The notes under the pieces were generated by a model. It was not told where the DNA came from and made no database searches. It saw nothing but the letters and a program-made list of their open reading frames with translations. A DNA stretch of 64,000 nucleotides, from NCBI RefSeq assembly GCF_036188265.1, contig NZ_CP108093.1, forward strand, positions 3,671,001-3,735,000. Reading direction: 5' to 3'. Of the stretch, positions 1 through 8,823 are shown piece by piece; the first letter of the stretch is position 1; every line of letters starts with the position of its first letter. The stretch comes from Streptomyces sp. NBC_00247 (GTDB taxonomy: Bacteria; Actinomycetota; Actinomycetes; Streptomycetales; Streptomycetaceae). The translations under genes were made by a program, and so were the position numbers.

Positions 1-1
1 C

Positions 2-256
2 GGCGACCCGATCGACGGTCTCGCCGACGTGGCGGCCCAGGACGCCCCGCACGCGTACGTCCTGCACGCCGGGACCAAGGCGGACGGCCGTACGGTTCTG
101 AGCGCGGGCGGCCGGGTCCTGTCGGTGACGGCGACCGGCCCGGACCTCGGGAAGGCCCGCGAGCGCGCTTACGCGGCCCTCGGCCGCATCCGGCTCGACG
201 GCTCCCAGCACCGTACGGACATCGCGCGGAAGGCCGCGGAGGACGCCGGGGCCTGA
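2..256 (+). CDS. purD: Phosphoribosylamine-glycine ligase (GAR synthetase), C-terminal fragment
   Basis: Only the last ~84 residues are in the window; the reading frame is open from base 2 and stops at 254-256. PurD joins glycine to 5-phosphoribosylamine in step 2 of cytosolic purine synthesis. The visible part is the C-terminal lobe of the family: a hydrophobic strand (YVLHAGT), a strand reading RVLSVTATG, then a helix with ARERAYAAL and a conserved ending around GRIRLDGSQHRTDIARKA. The Streptomyces purine cluster downstream (purC, purSQL, purFM) agrees with this. Catalytic ATP-grasp residues lie outside the window, so the call rests on the tail and the context. Confidence 0.9.
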   Translation, partial: GDPIDGLADVAAQDAPHAYVLHAGTKADGRTVLSAGGRVLSVTATGPDLGKARERAYAALGRIRLDGSQHRTDIARKAAEDAGA

Positions 257-722
257 TCCCCGACTCCCCTCTCCGGACCCGGGGGCGTACGCCACCGGGC
301 CCGCCCGCCCGACCTGGTGGCGGCCGAGTGACATCTCGGCCGCCCCCGGCGTTTCCGCAGGCCCCACGGTGTCCCCGCGGACTCCGTCGGCACGGGACCA
401 GCCGCACGGGACCGCCCGGCGAGGCGAAAGGGCGGACGCGCCTCGGGTTGCGCTTCCGGTGCGCCGGAGCACGCTCCCGCGTGTGCGCTGCGTGCGCGGG
501 GAGAAGGGCTTGCCCATCCATGGCAATAAGTCAGCAGCTTTGCCCAAAGCCATTCCATCGGGTGACGGCTGGGCCATCCGGATGACGCCCGAGAAACCCC
601 CAACTAGGGTGCGGCGCAAGGATTCCGGCACTTGGCCCACTGACATTGCGATGTCCGAGGGCGGTGCCACAGTGGGGGAGTGAGCAACACCGTCGCGGGG
701 GCAGAGGGGGTGACTTCCGGTC
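257..722. other. Intergenic region, no gene seen
   Basis: About 466 nt between purD and the next gene. The first part is GC-rich; the part from about 500 to 670 is less so and contains TTGGCCC and CATTGCGATGT stretches that could belong to a promoter for the gene at 723. No tRNA, recognised protein or convincing terminator was found. Open frames here on either strand lack a plausible ribosome binding site and recognisable protein character. Confidence 0.5.
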
Positions 723-2639
723 GTGTCCGGTACGGAGACTGGTGAGGACCTGGGCATGCGGGCCGCCCGGGCGCGGGCCCTCGCGCTGCTGCGCATCCGC
801 AGCCGCGCGGTGGCGCTGGCGATCCTGCCCGCCGCAGTGGCCGTGGTCATGATCGCCGCCACCGCGCAGGGGCATCTGTCCGGTGTCGGCTGGAACACCG
901 CCCGCTGGGTGGTGGGCGTGACAGCCGTCGTCTTCCTGCTGCTGGCCGCAGGGGTCGCCGTCACCGTCGCGCGGGCCCGACCGGCGCTCAGTCCGACCGT
1001 CGCGGTGCACGAGAAATCGGCCCCCGATCTCTACCGGCTCGTGCGCGAGCTGGCCGACCGCATGGGTGTGCCCGCGCCCTCGGCGATAGCGCTCACCCCC
1101 GACTGCGACAGCTGGCTGGAGGACCGCACCCATCCGACGGCGCGGAGCGGGCCCGCCGCCGGGGCCGAGGAGCGGGCCGGTGGGCGGCGCGACCGCGAGC
1201 GGGCCGCGCCGGTGCTGGTCATCGGGTCGCCGTTCCTGTGGTGGATGCGCGTCGGTGAGCTGCGCGCGGTACTCGCCCCCGTGGTCGCCGGTACGGGCCT
1301 GGCCGCGCACCCCGACATAGCCGCCGCCCGCAGGTTCGTCCGTGGTCTGGACGGCGTCGTCGCGGACGCCGGGTCTCCCGGAGCCGGGTCCGCGCGGTCA
1401 AACGTTTCGCCCTCCGGCGTGCTCGGCCGGCTGCCGCGCGCCTTCACCGGTTGGGCGGCCCGGCTGATGCTCCGCGGCTGTCGCGGGCACGCCGCCGAGA
1501 TGGAGCGGTGCGTCGCGCTCTCCGCCTCGCTGCGCGCCCAGAGCGTGGACTACGGCGTACGGGCCGTCGCGCAGGAGCAGGTCGGGCTCGTCTACGCGGG
1601 CTGGGACCGGTTGCTGACCCGTGTCGCGCTGCCCGCCTGGCGGATGGGCAGGTGGCCGGCGCGGCTGGACGCGGGGGTGGTGTCCGCGCTCACCGAGCTG
1701 TCCCGGCGCGACCGGCTCGCGGAGGGGTTCGCCGCGCGCCTGGGCGAACGCCCCGCCTGTGATCTCCTCGAAGAACCGGGTCTCGCCGACGAGGCCGCTT
1801 CCCTGCTCGCCGCGCGGCTTTTCCACGGCGGCCCGGCCCGGGGCGGCGAGTGGTCGCCGGTCGACTGGCAGCGGTATCCGGAGGAGGTCGTCGACCGGAA
1901 GTGGCGCACGGAGGCGGCCCGGCTGCACGGCGTCATGGACTCCCTCGTCACGGACTCCCCCGGCGTGGGCCCGTCCGGCACGGGCCCGTCCGGCACGGCG
2001 GCCCCCGGTCCCGTACCCCCGGCGGGAGGTCCGGGAGCGGTGGTCGCGTCCGATCCCACCGGGCCCACCGCCGTACACCCCACCGCCGTACACCCCCCGG
2101 CCGTCCGTACCGCCGACGCCGGAGCGCCGACGCTGGCCCGGGTCATCGACCACCTCGCGGCCCGGGGCGGCGGCGAGGAGCTCGCGGCTGCCGTGGGGGC
2201 CGCCGTCGCCCGCGAGGAGGCCGCGGGGGCCACCGCGCGCGCCGGGACGCCCGCCACCGGGACGGCGAACGGTGCGACGGGCACCGCGTCGGCCGGTGCG
2301 TCGCCCGCCGCGTCGGGCGGGAACGGCCCGGCCGTGGATCCGCTCGACCTCTGGGGCCCCGGCCCGCTCCCGCTCTTCCCGCTCCAGCCGCCCCGTACGG
2401 GCACGGAGCTGCTCGCCGACCACGTCACGGCGATGGTCTGCTGCGCGGCCGTGGACACGGCGGGCGCGGCACCCGGCCTGGACTGGCTGGACGGCCCGGC
2501 CCTGCTGGTCGACGGGGCGCGCCGGACGGATCTGGGCACTCCGGTGCTCAGCCTGGTGGAGGACGGGGACGCCGCGCCGCTGCGCTCCTGGCTCTCCGAG
2601 CTGGGCATCCGGGAGGACAAGCCGGTCCGCCTGGTCTGA
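723..2639 (+). CDS. Membrane protein related to M48 metallopeptidases, active site lost
   Basis: 638 residues. Two membrane segments lie near residues 35-85, followed by a region that reads like the start of an M48/HtpX domain: ...APDLYRLVRELADRMGVPAPS, then VLVIGSP and ELRAVLAPVVAGTG. In active M48 enzymes the segment after ELRAVLA is HExxH; here it is PVVAG, so both zinc histidines and the catalytic glutamate are missing. The C-terminal half holds a long Ala/Gly/Pro/Thr linker (about residues 410-530) and a further conserved-looking part. Start: GTG at 723 with GAGGGGG about 12 nt upstream; ATG at 756 (preceded by GAGG) is an alternative. Probable role: a non-catalytic scaffold or regulator at the membrane; function unknown. 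It stands alone between purD and the dimethylformamidase-like gene. Confidence 0.7.
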   Translation: MSGTETGEDLGMRAARARALALLRIRSRAVALAILPAAVAVVMIAATAQGHLSGVGWNTARWVVGVTAVVFLLLAAGVAVTVARARPALSPTVAVHEKSAPDLYRLVRELADRMGVPAPSAIALTPDCDSWLEDRTHPTARSGPAAGAEERAGGRRDRERAAPVLVIGSPFLWWMRVGELRAVLAPVVAGTGLAAHPDIAAARRFVRGLDGVVADAGSPGAGSARSNVSPSGVLGRLPRAFTGWAARLMLRGCRGHAAEMERCVALSASLRAQSVDYGVRAVAQEQVGLVYAGWDRLLTRVALPAWRMGRWPARLDAGVVSALTELSRRDRLAEGFAARLGERPACDLLEEPGLADEAASLLAARLFHGGPARGGEWSPVDWQRYPEEVVDRKWRTEAARLHGVMDSLVTDSPGVGPSGTGPSGTAAPGPVPPAGGPGAVVASDPTGPTAVHPTAVHPPAVRTADAGAPTLARVIDHLAARGGGEELAAAVGAAVAREEAAGATARAGTPATGTANGATGTASAGASPAASGGNGPAVDPLDLWGPGPLPLFPLQPPRTGTELLADHVTAMVCCAAVDTAGAAPGLDWLDGPALLVDGARRTDLGTPVLSLVEDGDAAPLRSWLSELGIREDKPVRLV

Positions 2640-3140
2640 CCTCCGCCCGTATCCCGCCCGGCCGGCTCCGGCCCGCTGAGCCGTGCCGCCCCCGCCGTGC
2701 CAGGCCCGCCCCGCCGTGCCGCGCCCCCGTGCCGCTCCCGACGCGCCCCGCCTCGCTCACGCCGTCGGAGCCCGGCGCTCGGGCCGGTCCGTGCGCCCCG
2801 CCCGGACTCAACACGCCCCCCGGATACGGAAATGTGTCCCAGTCCGCCGCAACAGGCCCTCCGTATACGGAAATATGGCACCGTGTACGCAATCGGTCCG
2901 CGCACGCGGTGCCGGAAGGGCTCTGTTCCGCGCCCCGCGCACGCGCCGTCGACCGGCGCACACCGCCGTGCGCGCGCGGGTGCGGGGCCCGGTGCGGGCC
3001 CAATACCCGGAAGGCTAGGTTCCGTTCACGTCAATTCACGACGAACGGTGACGAGCCGCATGCGTTATGTGATGTGCTGGGATCAGCCCTGACACAGGGC
3101 GCACCAGAGTGGTACGGGGGACGTGAGGGAGGGGCCGGTC
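2640..3140. other. Intergenic region with a duplicated 13-bp motif
   Basis: Five hundred bases without a convincing gene. The first 150 nt are C-rich with repeated GCCGTGCC units. At 2824-2836 and 2865-2877 the motif ATACGGAAAT(G/A)TG occurs twice, 41 bp apart, the second copy inside CCGTATACGG. The stretch 3010-3110 is more AT-rich (TTCACGTCAATTCACGACG) and probably holds the promoter of the gene at 3141. Confidence 0.5.
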
Positions 3141-4598
3141 ATGGGGGCGGAGCACAGTCGCCGATGGGAGTCGGGTGCCCTCGCGCACGCCGTGAGCGAT
3201 CCGTTCGGGCAGGGGCCGTTGCCCTGGCTGCGCGGGAGCGAGAACTACTTGAACGACACGGGGCAGGTCGTCCCCTGGTACGCCGACCCCGATCTGGGGC
3301 GCAGTGGCGGCGGCCCGCGGACGGCCGATGACGTGCACCGACAGGTGAAGGGTTTCGCGTCGCCCGGGGCGGCGGCGCCGGGGGAGGCCATCGACTTCCA
3401 CATCACGGTCGACCCGCCGCAGCAGTTCTACGTCGACATCTACCGCATCGGCCACTACGGCGGCGACGGCGCCCGGAAGATCACCACCAGTCCGCGCCAG
3501 TCGGGCATCGTGCAACCTCCCCCGCTCGCCGCCGACAAGACTGTTTCCTGCCACCATTGGTGGCTTTCCTGGCGGCTCCAGATCCCGGCCCACTGGGGGG
3601 TGGGCGCCTACGTGGCCGTGCTGACCACCGTCGACGGCCACCGTTCGCACGTTCCGTTCACCGTCCGGGACGACCACCCGGCCGATCTGCTGCTGCTGCT
3701 TCCGGACATCACCTGGCAGGCGTACAACCTCTACCCCGAGGACGGCCGGACGGGCGCCAGTCTCTACCACGCGTGGGACGAGAAGGGCGGACTGCTGGGC
3801 GAGGAAGAGGCGGCGGTCACGGTCTCCTTCGACCGCCCGTACGCGGGCGCCGGGCTGCCGCTCCACGTCGGTCACGCCTACGACTTCATCCGCTGGGCCG
3901 AGCGGTACGACTACAGCCTCGCCTACGCGGACGCCCGCGATCTGCACGCCGGCCGCGTCGACCCGGGCCGTTACCGGGGCCTGGTCTTCCCCGGCCACGA
4001 CGAGTACTGGTCCGTCCCGATGCGGCGCACCGCGGAGCTGGCGCGGGACACCGGGACCTCGCTGGTCTTCCTCTCGGCCAACACCATGTACTGGCAGGTG
4101 TCCCTCGCGGCGTCCCCGTCCGGGGTGCCCGACCGCCTGCTCACCTGCCGCAAACGGCAGGGGCCGGGGAAGCCCGCGTTGTGGCGGGAGGTCGACAAAC
4201 CGGAGCAGCAGCTGCTCGGCATCCAGTACGCGGGCCGGGTGCCCGAGCCCTCGCCGCTCATCGTGCGCAACGCCGACCACTGGCTCTGGCGGGGTACCGG
4301 GGCGGGGGAGGGCGACGAGATCGCCGGGCTGGTGGCGGGCGAGGCCGACCGGTACTACCCGCGTACCGCGCTGCCGGAGCACGAGCAGCGCATCCTGCTC
4401 GCGCATTCGCCGTACGAGGACTCCGAGGGAGCCCGGCGCTACCAGGAGACCTCGCTCTACCAGGCGCCTTCCGGGGCTCTCGTCTTCGCCTCCGGCACGT
4501 TCGCCTGGTCCCCGGCGCTGGACCGGCCGGGGCATACGGACGAGCGCATCCAGCGGGCCACCGCCAATCTGCTGGACCGGATCTGCAAGCGTGACTGA
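3141..4598 (+). CDS. N,N-dimethylformamidase beta-subunit-like protein
   Basis: 485 residues from ATG 3141, chosen because GGGAGGGG lies 6-10 nt upstream; an in-frame GTG at 3123 would place that Shine-Dalgarno inside the gene. The protein resembles the C-terminal part of the dimethylformamidase large subunit, seen in FYVDIYRIGHYGGDGAR, ITWQAYNLYPEDGRT, HAYDFIRWAERYDY, FPGHDEYWS and ASGTFAWSPALD. Dimethylformamidase hydrolyses DMF with an iron site, but most actinobacterial relatives lack a partner small subunit and their substrate is unknown; no small-subunit gene is nearby. No signal peptide. It is probably cytosolic and monocistronic. Confidence 0.75.
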   Translation: MGAEHSRRWESGALAHAVSDPFGQGPLPWLRGSENYLNDTGQVVPWYADPDLGRSGGGPRTADDVHRQVKGFASPGAAAPGEAIDFHITVDPPQQFYVDIYRIGHYGGDGARKITTSPRQSGIVQPPPLAADKTVSCHHWWLSWRLQIPAHWGVGAYVAVLTTVDGHRSHVPFTVRDDHPADLLLLLPDITWQAYNLYPEDGRTGASLYHAWDEKGGLLGEEEAAVTVSFDRPYAGAGLPLHVGHAYDFIRWAERYDYSLAYADARDLHAGRVDPGRYRGLVFPGHDEYWSVPMRRTAELARDTGTSLVFLSANTMYWQVSLAASPSGVPDRLLTCRKRQGPGKPALWREVDKPEQQLLGIQYAGRVPEPSPLIVRNADHWLWRGTGAGEGDEIAGLVAGEADRYYPRTALPEHEQRILLAHSPYEDSEGARRYQETSLYQAPSGALVFASGTFAWSPALDRPGHTDERIQRATANLLDRICKRD

Positions 4599-4783
4599 AC
4601 CCGGCCCGGCGCGACCGGGGAGTGCGGTCGAGTGCGACTGAACCCGACCGGGCCTGACCGGACGGTCCTGCCCGGTGCCCCGCCCGGTGTCCGACCCCGC
4701 CGGACCGCCCCACGCGGCGAGCCGGTACCGGCATACGGGACAATCGGATGCGCGACCCTTGGATCAACCTACGCGGAGGCAGC

Positions 4784-5698
4784 GTGTCCGGTTTCGTAGA
4801 AAAGCCCGAGCCCGTTCAGGTGCCGGGCCTCACCCACCTGCACACCGGCAAGGTGCGTGAGCTGTACCGGAACGAGGCCGGCGACCTGGTGATGGTCGCC
4901 AGCGACCGCATCTCCGCGTACGACTGGGTGCTGCCGACGGAGATCCCGGACAAGGGCCGGGTGCTGACCGCGCTGTCGCTCTGGTGGTTCGACCAGCTCG
5001 GCGACCTGGTGCCCAACCACGTCATCTCCACCGAGGTGCCGGCCGGCGCCCCCGCCGACTGGGAGGGCCGCACGACGATCTGCCGTTCGCTGCGGATGGT
5101 TCCGGTCGAGTGCGTGGCGCGCGGCTATCTGACCGGCTCCGGTCTCCTCGAGTACGACGACTCGCGCACGGTCTGCGGCATCGGCCTCCCCGAGGGGCTC
5201 GTCGACGGCTCCGAGCTGCCGGGCCCGATCTTCACCCCGGCGACGAAGGCCGCGGTGGGCGACCACGACGAGAACGTCAGCTACGAGACGGTCGCGCACA
5301 CGGTCGGCACGGAGACGGCCACCCTGCTGCGGCAGACGACGCTCGACGTGTACCGGCGGGCCCGGGACGTCGCGCACGGACGCGGGCTGATCCTGGCCGA
5401 CACCAAGTTCGAGTTCGGCTTCGCGCCCGGTGCGGACGGTGTGGACGAGCTGGTCATCGGCGACGAGGTGCTGACCCCGGACTCCTCGCGTTTCTGGCCG
5501 GCGGCCGAGTGGGAGCCGGGCCACGCCCAGCCCTCGTTCGACAAGCAGTTCGTCCGTGACTGGCTGACCTCGCCGGCCTCCGGCTGGGACCGCAAGAGCG
5601 AGACCCCGCCGCCCGCGCTGCCGGGGGAAGTCGTGGACGCGACCCGCGCCAAGTACATCGAAGCGTACGAGCGACTCACCGGCCTCAGCTGGAAGTAG
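4784..5698 (+). CDS. purC: Phosphoribosylaminoimidazole-succinocarboxamide synthase
   Basis: 304 residues. Condenses CAIR with aspartate using ATP to give SAICAR in de novo purine synthesis. Family landmarks: HTGKVRELYR near the N-terminus, MVASDRISAYDWVLPTEIPDKG, the signature PVECVARGYLTGSG, TKAAVGDHDENVS and LADTKFEFGF. Length matches the longer actinobacterial PurC. Start is GTG 4784, preceded by GGAGG at 4775-4779; an ATG at 4748 in frame lacks a ribosome site. Not linked in an operon with the other pur genes here; next downstream is a tRNA-Gly on the other strand. Confidence 0.97.
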   Translation: MSGFVEKPEPVQVPGLTHLHTGKVRELYRNEAGDLVMVASDRISAYDWVLPTEIPDKGRVLTALSLWWFDQLGDLVPNHVISTEVPAGAPADWEGRTTICRSLRMVPVECVARGYLTGSGLLEYDDSRTVCGIGLPEGLVDGSELPGPIFTPATKAAVGDHDENVSYETVAHTVGTETATLLRQTTLDVYRRARDVAHGRGLILADTKFEFGFAPGADGVDELVIGDEVLTPDSSRFWPAAEWEPGHAQPSFDKQFVRDWLTSPASGWDRKSETPPPALPGEVVDATRAKYIEAYERLTGLSWK

Positions 5699-5855
5699 CC
5701 CCGCCCCGCCCCGCGCCCGCGTCCGTCCCGCCCCGCGTCCGCCCGGCGCCGCCCGCTCCACCACCGCTGCCGCCGCCCCCGACACAGGAGGGACGGCGGC
5801 AGCGGCGTTCCGCCGCGGGGGAGGGGTACGGCTCCGAGGGGCGGCCGGGTACGAA

Positions 5856-5886
5856 GAAGGCCCCGGTCCTGGGGACCGGGGCCTTC
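5856..5886 (-). terminator. Terminator hairpin of tRNA-Gly(GCC)
   Basis: Perfect long stem: GAAGGCCCCGGTCC pairs with its complement ending GGGGCCTTC, directly 3' of the minus-strand tRNA at 5895-5967. It can also stop transcription arriving from purC. Confidence 0.75.
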
Positions 5887-5891
5887 TCACG

Positions 5892-5967
5892 TGGAGCGAA
5901 CGACGAGGTTCGAACTCGCGACCTCAACCTTGGCAAGGTTGCGCTCTACCAGCTGAGCTACGTTCGC
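5892..5967 (-). tRNA. tRNA-Gly (anticodon GCC)
   Basis: On the minus strand the cloverleaf reads from 5967 to 5895: acceptor GCGAACG/CGTTCGC, D arm AGCTGGTA, anticodon arm CAACC-TTGCCAA-GGTTG, T loop TTCGAAC. The 3' CCA is encoded at 5892-5894. It nearly duplicates the tRNA-Gly at 10045-10120 but differs in the acceptor and T stems. Confidence 0.96.
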
Positions 5968-5990
5968 ATTGCGCCTGAGCGCGATGACAA

Positions 5991-6635
5991 CTATACCCAT
6001 CCCTGAGCCCGAGCGAAACGCACTGCCGCGTGACGGTTCTCCACACCCAGTTTGGAGACCGCCGAGGAGAGGTAGTTGCGGACCGTGCCGGGCGAGAGCG
6101 AGGCCCGAGCGGCGATCTCCGCGACGGGGGCTCCGTCCGCCGCGAGTTCCAGCACCTCGGCCTCCCGGGCGGTCAGCGGGGAGTCCCCGGCGGAGATCGC
6201 GTCGGCGGCCAACTCCGGGTCCACGTAACGGTTTCCGCCGTGCACGATCCGGATGATCTCGGCCAGCCTGCGGGCGCTGAGCGTTTTGGGCACGAAGGCG
6301 CGCACCCCCGCGGCCAGGGCCCGCTTCAGATGCCCCGGGCGCCCGTGACTCGTCACGATCATGGTGCGGCAGCCGGGCAGTCCGGCCCGGATGGATGTGG
6401 CCACGCTCACACCGTCCGCCCCCGGCATCTGGAGATCGAGGACCGCGACATCGGGCCGGTGGGCCAGGGCCATCGCGAGTGCCTCGGGCCCGGTCGCGGC
6501 CTCCGCGACCACCACGAAGTCGTCCTCCAGGGCGAGCAGCGCGGCGAGGGCACCCCGGATCAGGTGCTCGTCGTCGGCGAGCAGCAGACGCACCGGTGCC
6601 GGTGACGGTGACAGCGGCAGGGGTTCGGCGGTCAA
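5991..6635 (-). CDS. NarL/LuxR-family response regulator
   Basis: 214 residues. Receiver domain first (RLLLADDEHLIRGALA, phosphoacceptor Asp in VAVLDLQMPGADG, conserved Lys in AFVPKTLS), then a LuxR-type helix-turn-helix (LTAREAEVLELAADG ... SPGTVRNYLSSAVSKLG). Starts at TTG 6635, whose TTGA overlaps the stop of the sensor kinase (6632-6634), with GGAGGA just upstream, so translation is coupled to the kinase. Last gene of the operon transporter ATPase-permease-kinase-regulator. Probably phosphorylated by the adjacent kinase and controls the operon, perhaps through the inverted repeat at 9885-9900. A GTG eight codons into the protein's proline-rich N-terminus is a less likely start. Confidence 0.93.
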   Translation of the reverse strand: MTAEPLPLSPSPAPVRLLLADDEHLIRGALAALLALEDDFVVVAEAATGPEALAMALAHRPDVAVLDLQMPGADGVSVATSIRAGLPGCRTMIVTSHGRPGHLKRALAAGVRAFVPKTLSARRLAEIIRIVHGGNRYVDPELAADAISAGDSPLTAREAEVLELAADGAPVAEIAARASLSPGTVRNYLSSAVSKLGVENRHAAVRFARAQGWV

Positions 6636-8002
6636 CGTTCCTCCACGAGTTCCGGCACGAGTTCCTCCACGTGTTCCGGCGAGCGTCCCGGCACGGGTCC
6701 CGGCGCGCGCCCGGCCGGTGAGGTGGCCGGCACGGTGGCGGTCAGCCGGAAGAACCCGTCCCCCGCCGGCCCCGCCTCCAGCGAGCCGTCGAGCGCGGCG
6801 AGCCGCTCCCGCAGTCCCGGCAGCCCCGAGCCCCCTGAGGAGGGACCCGCGTCGGGTGCGCCGTCGTTCTCCACCACCAGTCGTACGGAGCCCCCGTCCG
6901 CGGTGAGCCGGATCACGCAGTGGCGCGGGTCGCCGTGGCGCAGCACGTTGGTGGTCGCCTCGCGCACCACCCAGCCGAGCGCCGACCCGGCGGCGCCGGT
7001 CAGCCGGTCCGACGCCCGGTCCCCCTCGATCGAGCAGTCGATGCCTGCCGCCACCAAAACCGCCTGAGCCCCGTGAAGTTCGGCGCGCAGATCCGCTTCC
7101 CGGTAGCCGCGGACGACGTCGCGCACCTCCTGCTGGGAGGCCTGGGCGATCCGCTGCACCTCGACCATCTGGTCCACGGCCGAGGGCTTGCCGCGCCGGG
7201 CGAGTTCGACGGCGAGCTCGCTCTTCAGCGCGATCACCGCGAGGTTGCGGCCCAGCACGTCGTGCATGTCCCGGCCGAACCGGAGCCGTTCCTCCGCCAC
7301 AGCCAGGCGCGCCTGGAGGTCCCGGGCCTCCTCCGCCTGCCACATCACGCTCAGGCTCCACGCGGAGGGCCGTACCGCCAGCAGCATCAACAGCGCGCTG
7401 AACAGCCCGGCACCCGCCGCTCCGGCCAGCGTCCCCCCGCGCACCCCGGCCGCAGCGAAGAGCCCGGCACCCACCGCCGCGTATGCCAGGCCGTGCAGCA
7501 GAAAGGTGCGGACCGGCACCAGGAGGACGTACGGGGTGACGAAGGCGATCGGCAGGTCGAGGGCGAACATCGCCAGCCCGCCACCGTCGATCCCGTGCGT
7601 GGCCGCCAGCGCCACGAGCAGCCCGAGCCCGGTGGCGAGCAGCACCCCCGGGACGGCCAGACGGCCGGTGGGGAAGGTGCCCTGCCCCAGGTACGACCGG
7701 TGGGCCGGGCGGAGGTTGCGGTGCAGGTACGCGCACTGCGCGGCACAGACCAGGGTGAACAGGCCGCCCAGCGTCCACGGCAGCGGATCGTGGCGCAGGT
7801 CCGCGAGGAGCGGGGTGATCCCCCAGGTGAGGAGGAAGAACCAGGGCATCGTCTCCAGCGTCGCCCGCTGGTAGAGGTCGATGCGCTGCAGCCTGCTGCG
7901 CCCGTGCCAGCGGCGCCGCCACTCCTTCGTACGCCGGATCACCGTTCCCCGTTCCCCGTCCTCCGTGCCGTCGCCGCCGTCGATCAGCGTCGTGGGTCCC
8001 AT
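6632..8002 (-). CDS. Sensor histidine kinase, HisKA_3 type
   Basis: 456 residues if begun at ATG 8002. Several hydrophobic membrane segments in the first ~200 residues, a short coiled linker (EEARDLQARLAVAEERLRFG), then the dimerisation/phosphoacceptor box RDMHDVLGRNLAVIALK (His of DMHDVLG) and an ATPase domain with the N box VVREATTNVLRHG and glycine box GSGLPGLRERLA. The C-terminal tail is rich in Pro, Val and Glu. The start overlaps the permease stop by 19 nt; a GTG further in (before IRRTKEW) is an alternative. DesK/LiaS-like architecture; such kinases near a DrrAB-type exporter often sense envelope or membrane stress. Confidence 0.92.
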   Translation of the reverse strand: MGPTTLIDGGDGTEDGERGTVIRRTKEWRRRWHGRSRLQRIDLYQRATLETMPWFFLLTWGITPLLADLRHDPLPWTLGGLFTLVCAAQCAYLHRNLRPAHRSYLGQGTFPTGRLAVPGVLLATGLGLLVALAATHGIDGGGLAMFALDLPIAFVTPYVLLVPVRTFLLHGLAYAAVGAGLFAAAGVRGGTLAGAAGAGLFSALLMLLAVRPSAWSLSVMWQAEEARDLQARLAVAEERLRFGRDMHDVLGRNLAVIALKSELAVELARRGKPSAVDQMVEVQRIAQASQQEVRDVVRGYREADLRAELHGAQAVLVAAGIDCSIEGDRASDRLTGAAGSALGWVVREATTNVLRHGDPRHCVIRLTADGGSVRLVVENDGAPDAGPSSGGSGLPGLRERLAALDGSLEAGPAGDGFFRLTATVPATSPAGRAPGPVPGRSPEHVEELVPELVEER

Positions 8003-8823
8003 CGGAACCACCGCCGTCCAGCAAACACGGCGAACCCGGTCCACACCAGTGCCGAGACCGCCGCGGCCACGAGCGCGCCCGCGGACCCGCCGCCCAGCCA
8101 TCCGACGCGGACAAGGGTCATCACCCCGGTCAGCGGCAGCAGTTCGCAGAACGCGGCCAGCCGGTCCGGGAGGACGGCGAGCGGGACGAAGAGCCCCGAG
8201 CCCATCCCGGAGACGAGGAAGAACGGCAGGGTGGTGAGCTGTGCCGTCTGCACCGTGCGGGTGCCCGCCGAGGTGAGCGCGGCAAGCCCGGCCAGAAGGA
8301 CGCAGCCCAGCAGCAGCCCCGCCACCAGCAGGGCGGGTTGCTCCGGCGCCCCCAGCCCCGTGACGGCCCCGCCGACCGCCACGATCAGCGCGCTCTGGGC
8401 GAGCAGCAGGAGCGCGGCGGGCAGCGCCGTCCCGCCCAGGATCTCCAGGTCCCGGATCTCCCCGGTCCGCAGCCGCTTCAGCACCAGCTCCTCGCGCCGG
8501 GCGACGTACGTGGAGACCAGGTTCATGTGGACGACCTGGATCAGCGCCGCGCCGATCCCGCCGGTCAGGGCGACCCCGGCCACGGACGTTCCGACGGCTC
8601 CGAGATCGACCCGTTCGAGGGAGGACTTGAGGGCGACCGTCATCGCCAGGGGCATCAGCAGCGCGACGAAGACCGCCGTCCTGTTCCGCGCGAGCAAGGT
8701 GATCTCGGCGCGGGCGAGGGCGGTGAGCCGTTCCCTCGCCGTGGAGCCCGCCGTGGAGCCCGCCGTGGAGCCTGCCGGGCGGTGCTCAGGGGAACCGCCG
8801 CCGCGCTTCGTGGTGAGCGTCAT
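7984..8823 (-). CDS. ABC-2 type transporter permease
   Basis: 279 residues with six hydrophobic spans, typical of drug- or lipid-exporting ABC-2 permeases (e.g. TAVFVALLMPLAMTVALK, ALLLLAQSALIVAVGG, LTTLPFFLVSGMGSGLFVPL). The N-terminus has a threefold AGST repeat encoded by 12-bp tandem units at about 8740-8775. ATG 8823 overlaps the ATPase stop (ATGA), so the two are translated together and surely form one transporter. The conserved motif FFLVSGMGSGLFVPLAVLP marks the last loop of the family. Confidence 0.9.
   Translation of the reverse strand: MTLTTKRGGGSPEHRPAGSTAGSTAGSTARERLTALARAEITLLARNRTAVFVALLMPLAMTVALKSSLERVDLGAVGTSVAGVALTGGIGAALIQVVHMNLVSTYVARREELVLKRLRTGEIRDLEILGGTALPAALLLLAQSALIVAVGGAVTGLGAPEQPALLVAGLLLGCVLLAGLAALTSAGTRTVQTAQLTTLPFFLVSGMGSGLFVPLAVLPDRLAAFCELLPLTGVMTLVRVGWLGGGSAGALVAAAVSALVWTGFAVFAGRRWFRWDPRR

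Noticed and set aside
415..470. Possible third TIR-element copy (GGCGAAAGGGCGGACGCG)
   Set aside because: Only a short end-like match; the interior blocks shared by the two good copies are absent.
169..1310. Long minus-strand open frames over the purD-M48 region
   Set aside because: They lack ribosome sites and family resemblance; high GC keeps antisense frames open and they overlap a well-supported gene.
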